Below are positions 38,490-47,477 of a stretch of DNA of 64,000 bases, piece by piece. The stretch is from Bacillus sp. MYb209 (lineage in GTDB: Bacteria; Bacillota; Bacilli; Bacillales; Bacillaceae_G), in assembly GCF_002975175.1 (NCBI RefSeq), contig NZ_PCNZ01000016.1:1-64000 (forward strand), given 5' to 3'. Position numbers and translations under genes: made by a program. The notes beneath the pieces were generated by a model. The model had not been told where the DNA came from. It saw only the letters and a list, made by a program, of their open reading frames with translations, and did no database searches. Position 1 is the first letter of the stretch; every line of letters starts with the position of its first letter.

Positions 38490-41400
38490 TTATATTTTCA
38501 CAACGACATTTTCGTCACCGACAATTTCACGAAGTGCTCCTAGACATTCTTCACTTGGATGAATCGATAAACTTCGAGATAATTGTACCATTTTATGTTC
38601 CTTTTCATAATAAATTAGTACTTTCGTAAAACCTGAATAATCAAACAATATTTTCGTAACTTGATTTACAAACTTTTTTTCATATTGAGACGGCAATTTC
38701 ACGTAAACAGATGCTTCTTTCATTTCTTCATAAACATCCATTTCTTCTAGCGGATATAGTCCATTCACGATCCATTGCAACTTATGATTTCTTTGCTCGA
38801 TCGTACCATCAACTAAAACAATTGCACCTTCTTGTAACCTGTCCGAAAAATGTATATACGTTTCTGGAAAAATAACGGCTTCCATTTCATCATTTTGATC
38901 ACAGAATGTAATAAACGCCATCTTTTGCAACTTTTTCGTACGAATAACTTTCACACTTGTTATATATACGATCGCTCTTTGTACTTTTTTCTTATGTCGC
39001 ATCGCCTGAGCAAGAGATGGAATTTCTAATTCTTTTCCTAACTCCGCATACTGCGCTGTCGGATAGCTAGATAAATAAAAACCGAGTGCTTCCTTCTCTT
39101 TATTTAACTGTTCAATAAAGGATAGCTCTTCTCCTTGTACGTATTTTGATTTCGGAACAGCATCCCCTAAATCAAAATCACGTGCAAGATTTGCATACTC
39201 CAACGCTCCTTTAAGACTTTTCCATAACGTCGTCCTCGAAACACAAAAATCGTCAAAACACCCAGACCAGACAAACGCTTCTAAATTTCGCTCTGTTACA
39301 AATTTTGATGGCATACGAAGACAAAACTCAAATAAATCTTCGAACATTTTTTTCTCTCGTTCTTCCAATAATGCCGTCACGGTAGCCATTCCGATATTCC
39401 GAATCGAAAGTAAACTATATCGAATCGCATTCCCTTCTATTTGGAAGTTGTAACCACTTCTCTGAAGAGACGGCGGTAAAACGTGAAAACCTTTCCGCTT
39501 CGTTTCTCGTACATACTGCACAATCTTATCTTCATTTCCAATTGCACTTGATAATAACGCCGTCATAAATTCCAGCGTATAATTTGCTTTTAAATATGCA
39601 AGCTGATATCCGATCATACTGTAAGCTACAGCGTGACTTCGGTTAAAACCGTAATTCGCAAATCTTACAATTAAATCGTAAATTTGTTCTGAAGATGTCT
39701 CGTCGTATCCGTTTTCCAAACAACCTTGAACAAAATGCTTACGTTCTTGATCTAAAATATCACGATTTTTTTTACTCACTGCACGGCGCAGCAAATCCGC
39801 TTCTCCAAGCGAAAATCCAGCTAACTTCGATGCGATTTGCATAATTTGTTCTTGGTATACAATTACGCCGTATGTTCTTTCTAAAATCGGCTTTAAATCC
39901 GGATGTAAATATTCAATGCGTCTTTTCCCATGCTTCGATTCAATAAAGGTTGGAATTTGTTCCATCGGTCCTGGTCTGTATAACGAGTTAACAGCGACTA
40001 TGTCTTCAAATTCATTCGGTTTTAACCCACGAAGTACATTTCGCATACCACCTGATTCAAGCTGGAATACACCTGTTGTATCCCCTCTTCCTAACAATTG
40101 AAACGTCTTTTCATCTTGCAGAGGTAAATTTCTTATATCAATTTGTTTCCCAGTTTTTTCAACAATAAACTTTATAATATTTTCAAGTAACGTTAAATTA
40201 CGTAAGCCTAAAAAGTCCATCTTGAGCAACCCAAGTTCTTCTAATGCATCAGCTGGATATTGCGTAACATAAACATCGTTATGCCCTTCTTGAATCGCTA
40301 CACTTCCCGTTAACGGTTCTTGGCTCATAATAACGCCAGCTGCATGAATAGACGTATGACGCGGTAATCCCTCTACACGTTTTGCAATTTCAAACACACG
40401 CTCATGCAAAAGATTCCCTTGTATAAACTCACGAAGCGATTGCGATTCCTCATATGCATCTTTTAACGTTATACCAAGCTTTGATGGGATAAGTTTTGAA
40501 AATATGTCAATATCTCTTGGCAGGAGCCCCATTACACGAGCAATGTCTCTAATTGCGGCTTTCGCTGCAAGAGTTCCGAACGTTACAATTTGAGCAACAC
40601 GAAGCTGACCATATTTATCTTTCACATATCGAATCATCTCATCACGTCTTATATCTGGAAAATCAATATCAATATCTGGAAGTGTCACACGTTCAGGGTT
40701 TAAAAACCTTTCAAATAATAATTCATATTCAATCGGATCAATATCTGTAATTTCCAATACGTAAGAAACGAGTGAACCAGCTGCCGATCCACGGCCTGGC
40801 CCAGTTAAAATATGATTTTCATGTGCATATTTCATAAAGTCCCATACGATGAGGAAATAATCGCTAAATCCCATACGAGAAATAACATTTAATTCATGAT
40901 CCAAACGTCTTATATGCGCTTCTTTCGGCGTACCATAACGTTTCTGCAAGCCTTCTTCACAAACACGGCGCAAATACGTATCATTCGTCTCGTTAGATGG
41001 AACAGGAAATTTCGGTAATTGATTTACATGGAAAGGAATTTCTACTTGGCAACGTTCCGCGATTGTTATTGTATTTTGAACTGCTTCCTCAGCATGAGAA
41101 AATAGTGCTTCCATTTCATCCGATGACTTTAAATAATACTGATCCGTTTTCATTCTCGGTCTATCTGGATCAGTCATTTTCGTTCCGCCTTCAACAGATA
41201 ATAAACATTCATGAACAAGTGCGTCACTTTGATTAATATAGCGAACATCATTTGTTGCAACGACTGGAACGTTTACCTTATTAATAAATTCAGGCAGTTT
41301 TTCTTGTAAAAGCAGTTCATCTTGAATCGCATGATGCTGCAAACTTATATAAAAATTGCTGAACATATTTTGATACGTATGAGCTACTTCTTCAGCCTGA

Positions 41401-41822
41401 CTCTCTTTGTCTTCTAATAATAGCTGTTCAATCTCTCCATCTTTCCCTGGTGAAATTGCAATTAATCCTTTCGCATAATGAGCAAGCCACTTCTTCGGGA
41501 TACCTTCTTTTGACTTCGTCATAATGCTGCTAGAAATCTTTAATAAATTTTGATAGCCTATTTCATTCTCAGCAAGTAAGACGAGTGGATAAGACCTTTC
41601 TTCTTCTTCACTAAAAATAGAAGCTGTTAAGCCGATAATAGGCTGTATACCATTTTTCTTGCATGCTTTATAAAACGGAATAACTCCATACATAACATTT
41701 TCATCTGTAATGGCCAGCGATGAAAATCCAAGCTCTTTCGCCCGAATGACAAGCTCATCGATTTTACAAGCACTTTTTAATAAACTAAAAACGGTTTGAC
41801 ATTGTAAATGCACAAACTTCAC
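38490..41822 (-). CDS. dnaE: DNA polymerase III alpha subunit, DnaE type
   Basis: The 1110-residue replicative polymerase of the DnaE class extends primers in lagging-strand synthesis in Bacillus before hand-over to PolC. It has an N-terminal PHP domain (FVHLQCQTVFSLLKSACKI), the catalytic aspartates in LPDIDIDFPDIRRD (about 405), a helix-hairpin-helix region and a C-terminal OB-fold (about 970-1060). There is no proofreading exonuclease domain, as expected for DnaE. It starts opposite the divergent ytrH. Confidence 0.97.
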   Translation of the reverse strand: MKFVHLQCQTVFSLLKSACKIDELVIRAKELGFSSLAITDENVMYGVIPFYKACKKNGIQPIIGLTASIFSEEEERSYPLVLLAENEIGYQNLLKISSSIMTKSKEGIPKKWLAHYAKGLIAISPGKDGEIEQLLLEDKESQAEEVAHTYQNMFSNFYISLQHHAIQDELLLQEKLPEFINKVNVPVVATNDVRYINQSDALVHECLLSVEGGTKMTDPDRPRMKTDQYYLKSSDEMEALFSHAEEAVQNTITIAERCQVEIPFHVNQLPKFPVPSNETNDTYLRRVCEEGLQKRYGTPKEAHIRRLDHELNVISRMGFSDYFLIVWDFMKYAHENHILTGPGRGSAAGSLVSYVLEITDIDPIEYELLFERFLNPERVTLPDIDIDFPDIRRDEMIRYVKDKYGQLRVAQIVTFGTLAAKAAIRDIARVMGLLPRDIDIFSKLIPSKLGITLKDAYEESQSLREFIQGNLLHERVFEIAKRVEGLPRHTSIHAAGVIMSQEPLTGSVAIQEGHNDVYVTQYPADALEELGLLKMDFLGLRNLTLLENIIKFIVEKTGKQIDIRNLPLQDEKTFQLLGRGDTTGVFQLESGGMRNVLRGLKPNEFEDIVAVNSLYRPGPMEQIPTFIESKHGKRRIEYLHPDLKPILERTYGVIVYQEQIMQIASKLAGFSLGEADLLRRAVSKKNRDILDQERKHFVQGCLENGYDETSSEQIYDLIVRFANYGFNRSHAVAYSMIGYQLAYLKANYTLEFMTALLSSAIGNEDKIVQYVRETKRKGFHVLPPSLQRSGYNFQIEGNAIRYSLLSIRNIGMATVTALLEEREKKMFEDLFEFCLRMPSKFVTERNLEAFVWSGCFDDFCVSRTTLWKSLKGALEYANLARDFDLGDAVPKSKYVQGEELSFIEQLNKEKEALGFYLSSYPTAQYAELGKELEIPSLAQAMRHKKKVQRAIVYITSVKVIRTKKLQKMAFITFCDQNDEMEAVIFPETYIHFSDRLQEGAIVLVDGTIEQRNHKLQWIVNGLYPLEEMDVYEEMKEASVYVKLPSQYEKKFVNQVTKILFDYSGFTKVLIYYEKEHKMVQLSRSLSIHPSEECLGALREIVGDENVVVKI

Positions 41823-41939
41823 TGTTGTACCCTCTCTTTACCTATGTGACTACTTTTATTATAGGTGATGAGGAAAGCGGAAATCAAAACATACTTCTCA
41901 TACTTTGTCCATATATATGAAGAAGAAAGGGGAATGACG

Positions 41940-42278
41940 ATGGATGTAAGAGAACATACTTTTTTCTCTCTGCTTATTATTAGTTATTTTATTGCCTTTG
42001 GAGTTATACTTGGTGGTTCATTAATTGGCGGATTTGGTGCATTTCTCATCGGAAAACCAGCTCTAACTTATATTAATCAATTCGCCCAAAATTTAAGAAT
42101 TTGGGCACTCGTTGCAGCAATTGGCGGAACGTTCGATACCTTTTATAGCTTTGAAAGAAGCTTCTTTGGCGGAGATATGAAAGATATCGTAAAACAAATT
42201 CTCCTTATTTTTTTTGCAACTGGCGGTATGCAAACTGGTCTTATTATTATTAAATGGCTTACACAGGAACATGTATGA
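41940..42278 (+). CDS. ytrH: Sporulation membrane protein YtrH
   Basis: The 112-residue protein has three membrane helices (FFSLLIISYFIAFGVILGGS, RIWALVAAIGGTFDTF, QILLIFFATGGMQTGLIII). It matches the YtrH sporulation family, needed for normal spore formation in B. subtilis. ATG at 41940 has AAAGGGG seven bases upstream; earlier in-frame starts lack such a site. The stop codon overlaps the ytrI start (ATGA), so the two are coupled. Confidence 0.88.
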   Translation: MDVREHTFFSLLIISYFIAFGVILGGSLIGGFGAFLIGKPALTYINQFAQNLRIWALVAAIGGTFDTFYSFERSFFGGDMKDIVKQILLIFFATGGMQTGLIIIKWLTQEHV

Positions 42279-42778
42279 GAGTACCCAGTGCCAATACAGC
42301 CAAAAGGTGGTATTTAGTTTTAGCTGGCGCTGCTGTTGGAGGAGTGTTGAGCTGGTTTGTTTTTTTGTACATATACGGTGTTTTTCAAGAAGAACAAGCT
42401 AGTAAAATAGCAGAACAAAAAGAAATTATCGAAAAACAAGAAGCAAAACTCCACGTCCTTCTCGAAGACCAAGAGAAATTGAACACAGAAAATAAACGGC
42501 TCTTAACAATTCAAGAAATCAAAATAAAAATTATAAATCGAAAAAAATATGATTTAGACAATCTTACACTTGAAAACATGACCACTTCTATCCATAATGA
42601 TCTCCAGCATCTTTTAACGAAAAACATTCAAAGCATCGCAAAAAATAAAGACCTGCTCAAAAAAGTCATCGAAAATAAAACGTACAAACATTACGATCGT
42701 ATATACCGCTTTAAAGTAGACACAGTCTCTTTTGATACCGTACTTGAAATTAATATTGATATAGAGAAAGAAAAATAA
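42275..42778 (+). CDS. ytrI: Sporulation protein YtrI
   Basis: The 167-residue protein has one N-terminal membrane helix (about residues 14-36), a long charged coiled-coil region (EEQASKIAEQKEIIEKQEAK onward) and a small C-terminal domain. Pairing with ytrH and the layout match B. subtilis YtrI, a sporulation membrane protein. ATG at 42275 overlaps the ytrH stop by four bases, which supports this start over the longer frame. Confidence 0.85.
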   Translation: MRVPSANTAKRWYLVLAGAAVGGVLSWFVFLYIYGVFQEEQASKIAEQKEIIEKQEAKLHVLLEDQEKLNTENKRLLTIQEIKIKIINRKKYDLDNLTLENMTTSIHNDLQHLLTKNIQSIAKNKDLLKKVIENKTYKHYDRIYRFKVDTVSFDTVLEINIDIEKEK

Positions 42779-42781
42779 AAA

Positions 42782-42806
42782 AAGGAGGGCTTCAGTGCCT
42801 CTCCTT
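42782..42806. terminator. Terminator between ytrI and nrnA
   Basis: AAGGAGGGC pairs with GCC(T)CTCCTT around a short loop; it serves the convergent pair. Confidence 0.65.
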
Positions 42807-42830
42807 CTCTTTCATTCAACATATAACTTC

Positions 42831-43763
42831 TTATTTACACAGCTCACGTAAATCAGCAAACAGGCGATCCGCTTCTTCCCAAGAAGATGCTTTTGCACCA
42901 GAAGCCATCGGATGTCCTCCGCCATTATATTGCATTGCTAATTTATTAATAACTGGTCCTTTTGAACGAAGACGAACACGAATAACATCATCTTCCTCTA
43001 AAAATAGAACCCATGCCTTTAATCCATCAATATTACCAAGCGCTCCGACAACACCAGATGCTTCGGTAGAAAGTACATCAAACTCTTCTAGTACCTCTTT
43101 CGTTAATTTAATGTACGCTGCGCCTTCTTCTACCATCGTAAAGTTTTGTAAAATATAACCGTTTAAACGAGCGATCTTTTCTTTTGTCTTATACATTTCA
43201 TTGTATAAATCCGTAAATTTAACATCCATTTCAACAAGCTCACTTACGTAACGAAGTGTTTTCGCTGTTGTATTTGGGAATAAGAAACGACCTGTATCTC
43301 CAACAATACCCGCTAAAATAAGGCGAGCTGCTTCCTTTGAAATCGTTAATCCTTTATCTTTTCCATAACTGTAAAATTCATAAATCATTTCACTTGTAGA
43401 ACTAGCTGTCGTATCCACCCACGTAATATCTCCGTACGGGTCTTCATTCGGATGATGATCAATTTTAATTAACATCTTTCCTTTTGCATAACGCTGATCA
43501 CAAACACGCTCTTGATTTGCTGTATCACAAACGATAACAAGTGCATCTTCATATACACTATCTTCAATATCATCCATTACTCGTAAAAATGATAAAGAAG
43601 GCTCGTTGTACCCAACCATATAAATATTTTTCTCTGGAAACGATTCTTGCAGAATTGTACCAAGTCCGCACTGAGAACCTAATGCATCTGGATCCGGACG
43701 TACATGACGATGAATAATAATTGTATCAAACTCTTTAATTGCTCCTAAAATTTGCTCATGCAT
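42831..43763 (-). CDS. nrnA: NanoRNase / 3'-phosphoadenosine 5'-phosphate phosphatase
   Basis: The 310-residue DHH-DHHA1 phosphoesterase degrades 2-5-base RNA fragments and dephosphorylates pAp, linking RNA turnover and sulfur metabolism. Metal motifs are IIIHRHVRPDPDALGSQ, VICDTANQER and IKIDHHPNEDP; the C-terminal substrate motif is GGGHPMASGA. ATG at 43763 (MHEQILGAI) has AAAGGAGAT upstream. The B. subtilis name is YtqI. A bcr1 copy lies directly upstream of its promoter region. Confidence 0.95.
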   Translation of the reverse strand: MHEQILGAIKEFDTIIIHRHVRPDPDALGSQCGLGTILQESFPEKNIYMVGYNEPSLSFLRVMDDIEDSVYEDALVIVCDTANQERVCDQRYAKGKMLIKIDHHPNEDPYGDITWVDTTASSTSEMIYEFYSYGKDKGLTISKEAARLILAGIVGDTGRFLFPNTTAKTLRYVSELVEMDVKFTDLYNEMYKTKEKIARLNGYILQNFTMVEEGAAYIKLTKEVLEEFDVLSTEASGVVGALGNIDGLKAWVLFLEEDDVIRVRLRSKGPVINKLAMQYNGGGHPMASGAKASSWEEADRLFADLRELCK

Positions 43764-43796
43764 ATGTATAATCTCCTTTTTATTCAACTTCTTCAC

Positions 43797-43955
43797 TTTA
43801 TCCCGCATTAACGTGTAGTAAGACTCCCACCTCAAAAGTATTAAAAACAATGGTGCAAAATTAATTGGGAGCCCGGATGCACGTAAAAGCCCGATTGGTG
43901 AGGGCTAATAATTAGTGCGTGGGATCTCCCCACACTAATTAAAGTTTCACTTTAT
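43797..43955 (+). repeat. bcr1 repeat element (copy 2) with TTTAT flanks
   Basis: The element (43802-43950) begins CCCGCATTAACG and ends TTAAAGTTTCAC, bracketed by TTTAT at 43797-43801 and 43951-43955. AGTAAGACTCCCACCTCAAA and AAAGCCCGATTGGT are shared with copy 1, while the internal hairpin sequences differ but keep complementarity (TTAGTG...CACTAA). It lies in the nrnA-ytpI divergent spacer. Confidence 0.85.
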
Positions 43956-44078
43956 CCCCCATTATAACGGAAAACATTTCATACATGCGAACAATTGCTT
44001 TATAATAAAAATTAGAAAGTTTAGATTTTTCTTTTTTCTAAATTGTTATTTTTATACCAATCGATGGGAGCGTGTATT

Positions 44079-44384
44079 ATGCCAGTATTCGTCTTTTGTA
44101 TTATCATCTCATTTGTGTTGTACCTCTTCTACAAAACAAAATTCTTTCGTACAAACCGTCCAATGGAGAAGGGTTGGCTCTCTGGAAAATCTGCTATGGC
44201 ACTCGGCTTATTCGTCCTATTCTTTGGGATAAACCAATTCTTTTTAGAACTTTCAACTGCCCGCATTATCGTTGGTGTTTTGTTTGTTTTATTTGGCAGC
44301 GCGAGCACCTTTAATGGATTCCGCCAATATAAACATTTTCTACCATTAGCAGTCAAAGAAGCCGAATCTTATAAAACAACGTAA
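44079..44384 (+). CDS. ytpI: YtpI-like small membrane protein
   Basis: The 101-residue protein has three membrane helices (PVFVFCIIISFVLYLFY, ALGLFVLFFGINQFFLEL, IIVGVLFVLFGSASTF). Position between nrnA and ytoI, and size, match B. subtilis YtpI, whose function is unknown. ATG at 44079 has GGGAGCG upstream; a longer frame exists without a site. It ends at a bidirectional terminator. Confidence 0.78.
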   Translation: MPVFVFCIIISFVLYLFYKTKFFRTNRPMEKGWLSGKSAMALGLFVLFFGINQFFLELSTARIIVGVLFVLFGSASTFNGFRQYKHFLPLAVKEAESYKTT

Positions 44385-44412
44385 AAAAGCATCAACATTG
44401 TGATGCTTTTTT
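44383..44412. terminator. Bidirectional terminator
   Basis: AAAAAAGCATCA pairs with TGATGCTTTTTT around a short loop, between the convergent ytpI and the small membrane protein gene. Confidence 0.88.
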
Positions 44413-44655
44413 ACGTCCCTTAATCTTCAAAATCATACTTGCAACAAACGCAGACGGTATATTAAATAGATTGCCTTGCACGTGAAAATGTAATTGCTCT
44501 TCTTCAAAAGACATCTGTTTGTATAGTTCTTGTTGAGATAATCCTGTTCGTTTCTTTTTTTCATTTAATCCTTGTAAGTATAAGTATTGAATTGGTATCA
44601 TCACAAGGAAATAAAAGAGTGCGATACCACCAAAAAAGAGTAATTCTGATGACAT
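44392..44655 (-). CDS. Small membrane protein of unknown function
   Basis: The 87-residue protein has one strong N-terminal helix (ELLFFGGIALFYFLVMIPIQ), a polar middle and a weaker C-terminal hydrophobic stretch (LFNIPSAFVASMILKI). I think it may belong to the DUF3949 family but cannot confirm it. ATG at 44655 follows GGGGGATG; seven codons of open frame lie upstream. Its last codons overlap the terminator shared with ytpI. Confidence 0.7.
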   Translation of the reverse strand: MSSELLFFGGIALFYFLVMIPIQYLYLQGLNEKKKRTGLSQQELYKQMSFEEEQLHFHVQGNLFNIPSAFVASMILKIKGRKKASQC

Positions 44656-44848
44656 ATTACATCCCCCTTCCGACATCCATTATCTTACAATCTAATTATA
44701 TCATAGTATACAATCTAAATGAATTAATATTCTGTCTTTTCCGATTATACAATTATCTCTCCTTATATATATATCCTGCTACTCCTTTGCTTTCCCGCTA
44801 AAACTCTTCCACATCTTTAGCAACAGCTTCCAAACCCAATAAAACAAA

Positions 44849-44885
44849 AAAGATGGAACAAATCAAAGCGATTTGTTCCATCTTT
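44849..44885 (-). terminator. ytoI terminator
   Basis: AAAGATGGAACAAATC pairs perfectly with GATTTGTTCCATCTTT around five bases, directly after ytoI. Confidence 0.9.
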
Positions 44886-46199
44886 TTATTTATCGATCAA
44901 TTGCACCATAAGCAATGCTTTCCCGACAACATTACCTTCATGATGCACTTCTACATCAACCTTACCAAATTTACGCCCAATTTCTAATACTTTCGGATGA
45001 ACTGATACAACATTATCAATTTGAACTGGCTTTACGAAATAAATTGTTAAGTTCTCAACAATTGAATCGCTCTTCTTCTGCGCACGAATGACGCGGTTTG
45101 TTGCTTCTGTCACAATTGTTGTGAATACACCGTAAGATAACGTCCCGATTGAATTGGTCATTTGTGGTGTCACTGAAAATTGATACAAATGCTCATTTTT
45201 CGCTTCTTTCGGCGTCATAAATTGATTCGTTACAATGTCATCAATTGTTTCACCAACTTGTGGTTGACGTTGAATCATTTGCAGCGCCTGAAGTACATCT
45301 TGACGACTAATGATACCTTGCAATTTATTTCCATCCTCCACAACAGGAAGTAATTCAATACCTTCCCACACCATCATACGCGCTGCAGCTGCGACAGACA
45401 TTTTTCCATTTACTGTAATCGGATGCTTCGTCATCACTTTATCAATCGGTGTATCTTTCGCAACACCAATCATATCTTTCGAAGTTACAATACCTAACAC
45501 CTTTTTATTTTCATCCACAATTGGATAACGTCCATGCATCGTTTCTTCATTGTACTCATGCCATTTCTGCACTGTATCACTTGGCTTTAAATATAACGTT
45601 TCTTCAATCGGTGTTAAAATATCTTCAACGAGTACAATTTCTTTCTTAATAAGTTGATCATAAATTGCACGGTTAATTAACGTTGCGACCGTAAATGTAT
45701 CATAACTACTCGAAATAATTGGAAGCTTTAATTCGTCTGCTAACTTTTTCACATGCTCTTCTGTATCAAATCCACCTGTTATTAGTACGGCAGCCCCTGT
45801 TTCTAATGCTAATTGATGTGCATTCGTACGGTTCCCGATGATAAGCAAGTTCCCCGCTTCTGTATAGCGCATCATTGCTTCTAATTTCATAGCCCCAATA
45901 ACGAATTTATTTAACGTTTTATGTAGTCCTTCTCTGCCCCCAAGTACTTGGCCATCGACAATGTTAACGACTTCTGCATATGTCAGTTTTTCGATATTCT
46001 CTTTCTTCTTTTGCTCAATTCGAATTGTTCCGACACGTTCAATTGTACTAACATATCCTTTATTTTCTGCATCTTTAATTGCACGGTAAGCTGTCCCTTC
46101 ACTTACACTTAAATCTTTCGCAATTTGCCTTACAGAAATTTTATGCCCTACCGGTAGGCTATTAATATGTTCTAAAATTTGATTATGTTTGGTAGCCAA
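44886..46199 (-). CDS. ytoI: HTH-DRTGG-CBS-hotdog regulator (YtoI)
   Basis: The 437-residue protein has four parts: a GntR-like winged helix (residues 1-60; LSVSEGTAYRAIKDAENKGY), a DRTGG domain (about 70-180), a tandem CBS pair (about 195-310; DENKKVLGIVTSKDMIGVA, DGNKLQGIISRQDVLQAL) and a C-terminal thioesterase-like hotdog domain. CBS pairs bind adenosyl compounds, so it is probably a nucleotide-sensing transcription factor. The target genes are unknown. Confidence 0.85.
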   Translation of the reverse strand: MATKHNQILEHINSLPVGHKISVRQIAKDLSVSEGTAYRAIKDAENKGYVSTIERVGTIRIEQKKKENIEKLTYAEVVNIVDGQVLGGREGLHKTLNKFVIGAMKLEAMMRYTEAGNLLIIGNRTNAHQLALETGAAVLITGGFDTEEHVKKLADELKLPIISSSYDTFTVATLINRAIYDQLIKKEIVLVEDILTPIEETLYLKPSDTVQKWHEYNEETMHGRYPIVDENKKVLGIVTSKDMIGVAKDTPIDKVMTKHPITVNGKMSVAAAARMMVWEGIELLPVVEDGNKLQGIISRQDVLQALQMIQRQPQVGETIDDIVTNQFMTPKEAKNEHLYQFSVTPQMTNSIGTLSYGVFTTIVTEATNRVIRAQKKSDSIVENLTIYFVKPVQIDNVVSVHPKVLEIGRKFGKVDVEVHHEGNVVGKALLMVQLIDK

Positions 46200-46443
46200 A
46201 TGGTTTCACCATACTTTCTTTTCCCTAAATTCTTCATGTGTTGTATTTTCAGTATACTATATTTTCAAAACTGTTACACTCTCTCTTTATATATCTGTAC
46301 TATTTTTTTTATAACAAAATGACCCTTACATTCCACCAGTCACTCTATTACAACAATGTAATGCTGTTGTCATCTCGTTCGATAGTTTGTCCACTCGATT
46401 CCATATACAATTAAGACAAGAAATGAAACAAAGGAGCGAATAC
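46200..46443. other. Spacer upstream of ytoI
   Basis: This is A+T-rich and has no convincing gene. It should hold the ytoI promoter and the promoter of the small plus-strand ORF at 46444. ACAATGTAATGCTGTTGT (46352-46369) is a partial palindrome of unknown meaning. Confidence 0.4.
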
Positions 46444-46604
46444 ATGATGAAAAAATTTTAGAGGTTGTAGGTGCTGTATTTGTAGCTTTCGTAGATGGAA
46501 AAAAAGTTGCAATGGAGTTGAATGAAACACCCGAACAGCCACTTCCAAAAAGAAAAGAATCACCAAAACAAGCGCAAACTTTAAAAGCTGTACTACACAC
46601 GTAA
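46444..46604 (+). pseudogene. Small gene (about 54 residues) with frameshift at an A6 tract
   Basis: AAAGGAG lies seven bases before ATGATG, but the frame stops after MMKKF. With one more A in the A6-T4 tract (46450-46459) it would read MMKKILEVVGAVFVAFVDG and continue to the TAA at 46602, 54 residues in all: a hydrophobic start and a Lys/Pro/Gln-rich tail. A good terminator follows. Either the gene is disrupted, or slippage on A6 restores the frame, or it is a sequencing error. The minus-strand open frames over it look like shadows. Confidence 0.6.
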
Positions 46605-46605
46605 A

Positions 46606-46639
46606 AAACCCTTCACTTGTCATTTCAAATGAAGGGTTT
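46606..46639. terminator. Bidirectional terminator
   Basis: AAACCCTTCA pairs with TGAAGGGTTT; A and T runs lie on both sides. It follows the frameshifted small ORF and the convergent ytkL. Confidence 0.85.
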
Positions 46640-46644
46640 CTTTT

Positions 46645-47328
46645 TTATAGTGTAATACTTTCTCCAGCTTCTAATACTTTCCCTGTACAATTTTGTAGCT
46701 TTTCTACAAATTGATATGGATCTTGTTCAATAACTGGGAACGTATTGTAATGCATCGGTACAACTGTTTTCGCACCTATCCATTTTGCTGCTAACACAGC
46801 ATCTTCTGGCCCCATTGTGAAATTATCACCAATTGGTAAAAATGCTACATCAATATTATTAAGTTCTCCAATTAACTTCATATCAGAGAATAAAGCAGTA
46901 TCTCCTGCATGATATACCGTTTTCTCTTCTGCTGTAAACAAAATACCAGCTGGCATACCTGTATATGTAATCGTCTTATTTTCTTCATCAATATAACTGG
47001 AGCCGTGGAATGCTTGGGTAAATTTCACTTTTCCGAAGTCAAATTCATGCGAACCTCCAATATGCATCGGATGTGTATTTACACCTTGCCAGCCTAAAAA
47101 TGTAGCTAATTCAAACGGTGCCACAACGACCGCATTATTTTTCTTTGCTAACGCTACTGTATCCCCGACATGATCACCGTGTCCGTGCGATAAAATAATC
47201 GCATCAACTTTTACATCTTCAGCCTTTAAATCTGTTTTCGGATTTCCCGTTAAAAATGGGTCAATTAAAATAACTTTTCCATTCGTTTCAATCTTTACAA
47301 CTGAATGCCCGTGATAAGATACTTTCAT
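46645..47328 (-). CDS. ytkL: UPF0173 metal-dependent hydrolase
   Basis: The 227-residue member of the metallo-beta-lactamase fold has the motif [13 protein letters not shown] (HxHxDH), a second His in [19 protein letters not shown] and PMHYNTFP as metal ligands. The family (UPF0173, B. subtilis YtkL) has no established substrate. Two adjacent ATG codons follow GAGGAATG; I use the second, which gives the usual N-terminus MKVSYHGHS. Confidence 0.88.
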   Translation of the reverse strand: MKVSYHGHSVVKIETNGKVILIDPFLTGNPKTDLKAEDVKVDAIILSHGHGDHVGDTVALAKKNNAVVVAPFELATFLGWQGVNTHPMHIGGSHEFDFGKVKFTQAFHGSSYIDEENKTITYTGMPAGILFTAEEKTVYHAGDTALFSDMKLIGELNNIDVAFLPIGDNFTMGPEDAVLAAKWIGAKTVVPMHYNTFPVIEQDPYQFVEKLQNCTGKVLEAGESITL

Positions 47329-47477
47329 CATTACATTCCTCCCCTATTCACATTCTCACTTTTTATTCTACATGATTTCTCAATTACCTGTCTTTTCTAA
47401 CATCTATTTACTTGTCATAACGCTTTCATCCGATGTAAAGTTATATTTGTAATTAAATATCTCGGGGGTGCCAATCG

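Noticed and set aside
46370-46623. Minus-strand open frames over the small plus-strand ORF
   Set aside because: They have no ribosome binding site, low-complexity Phe/Ser/Cys content, and overlap a plus-strand frame with a good site and terminator.
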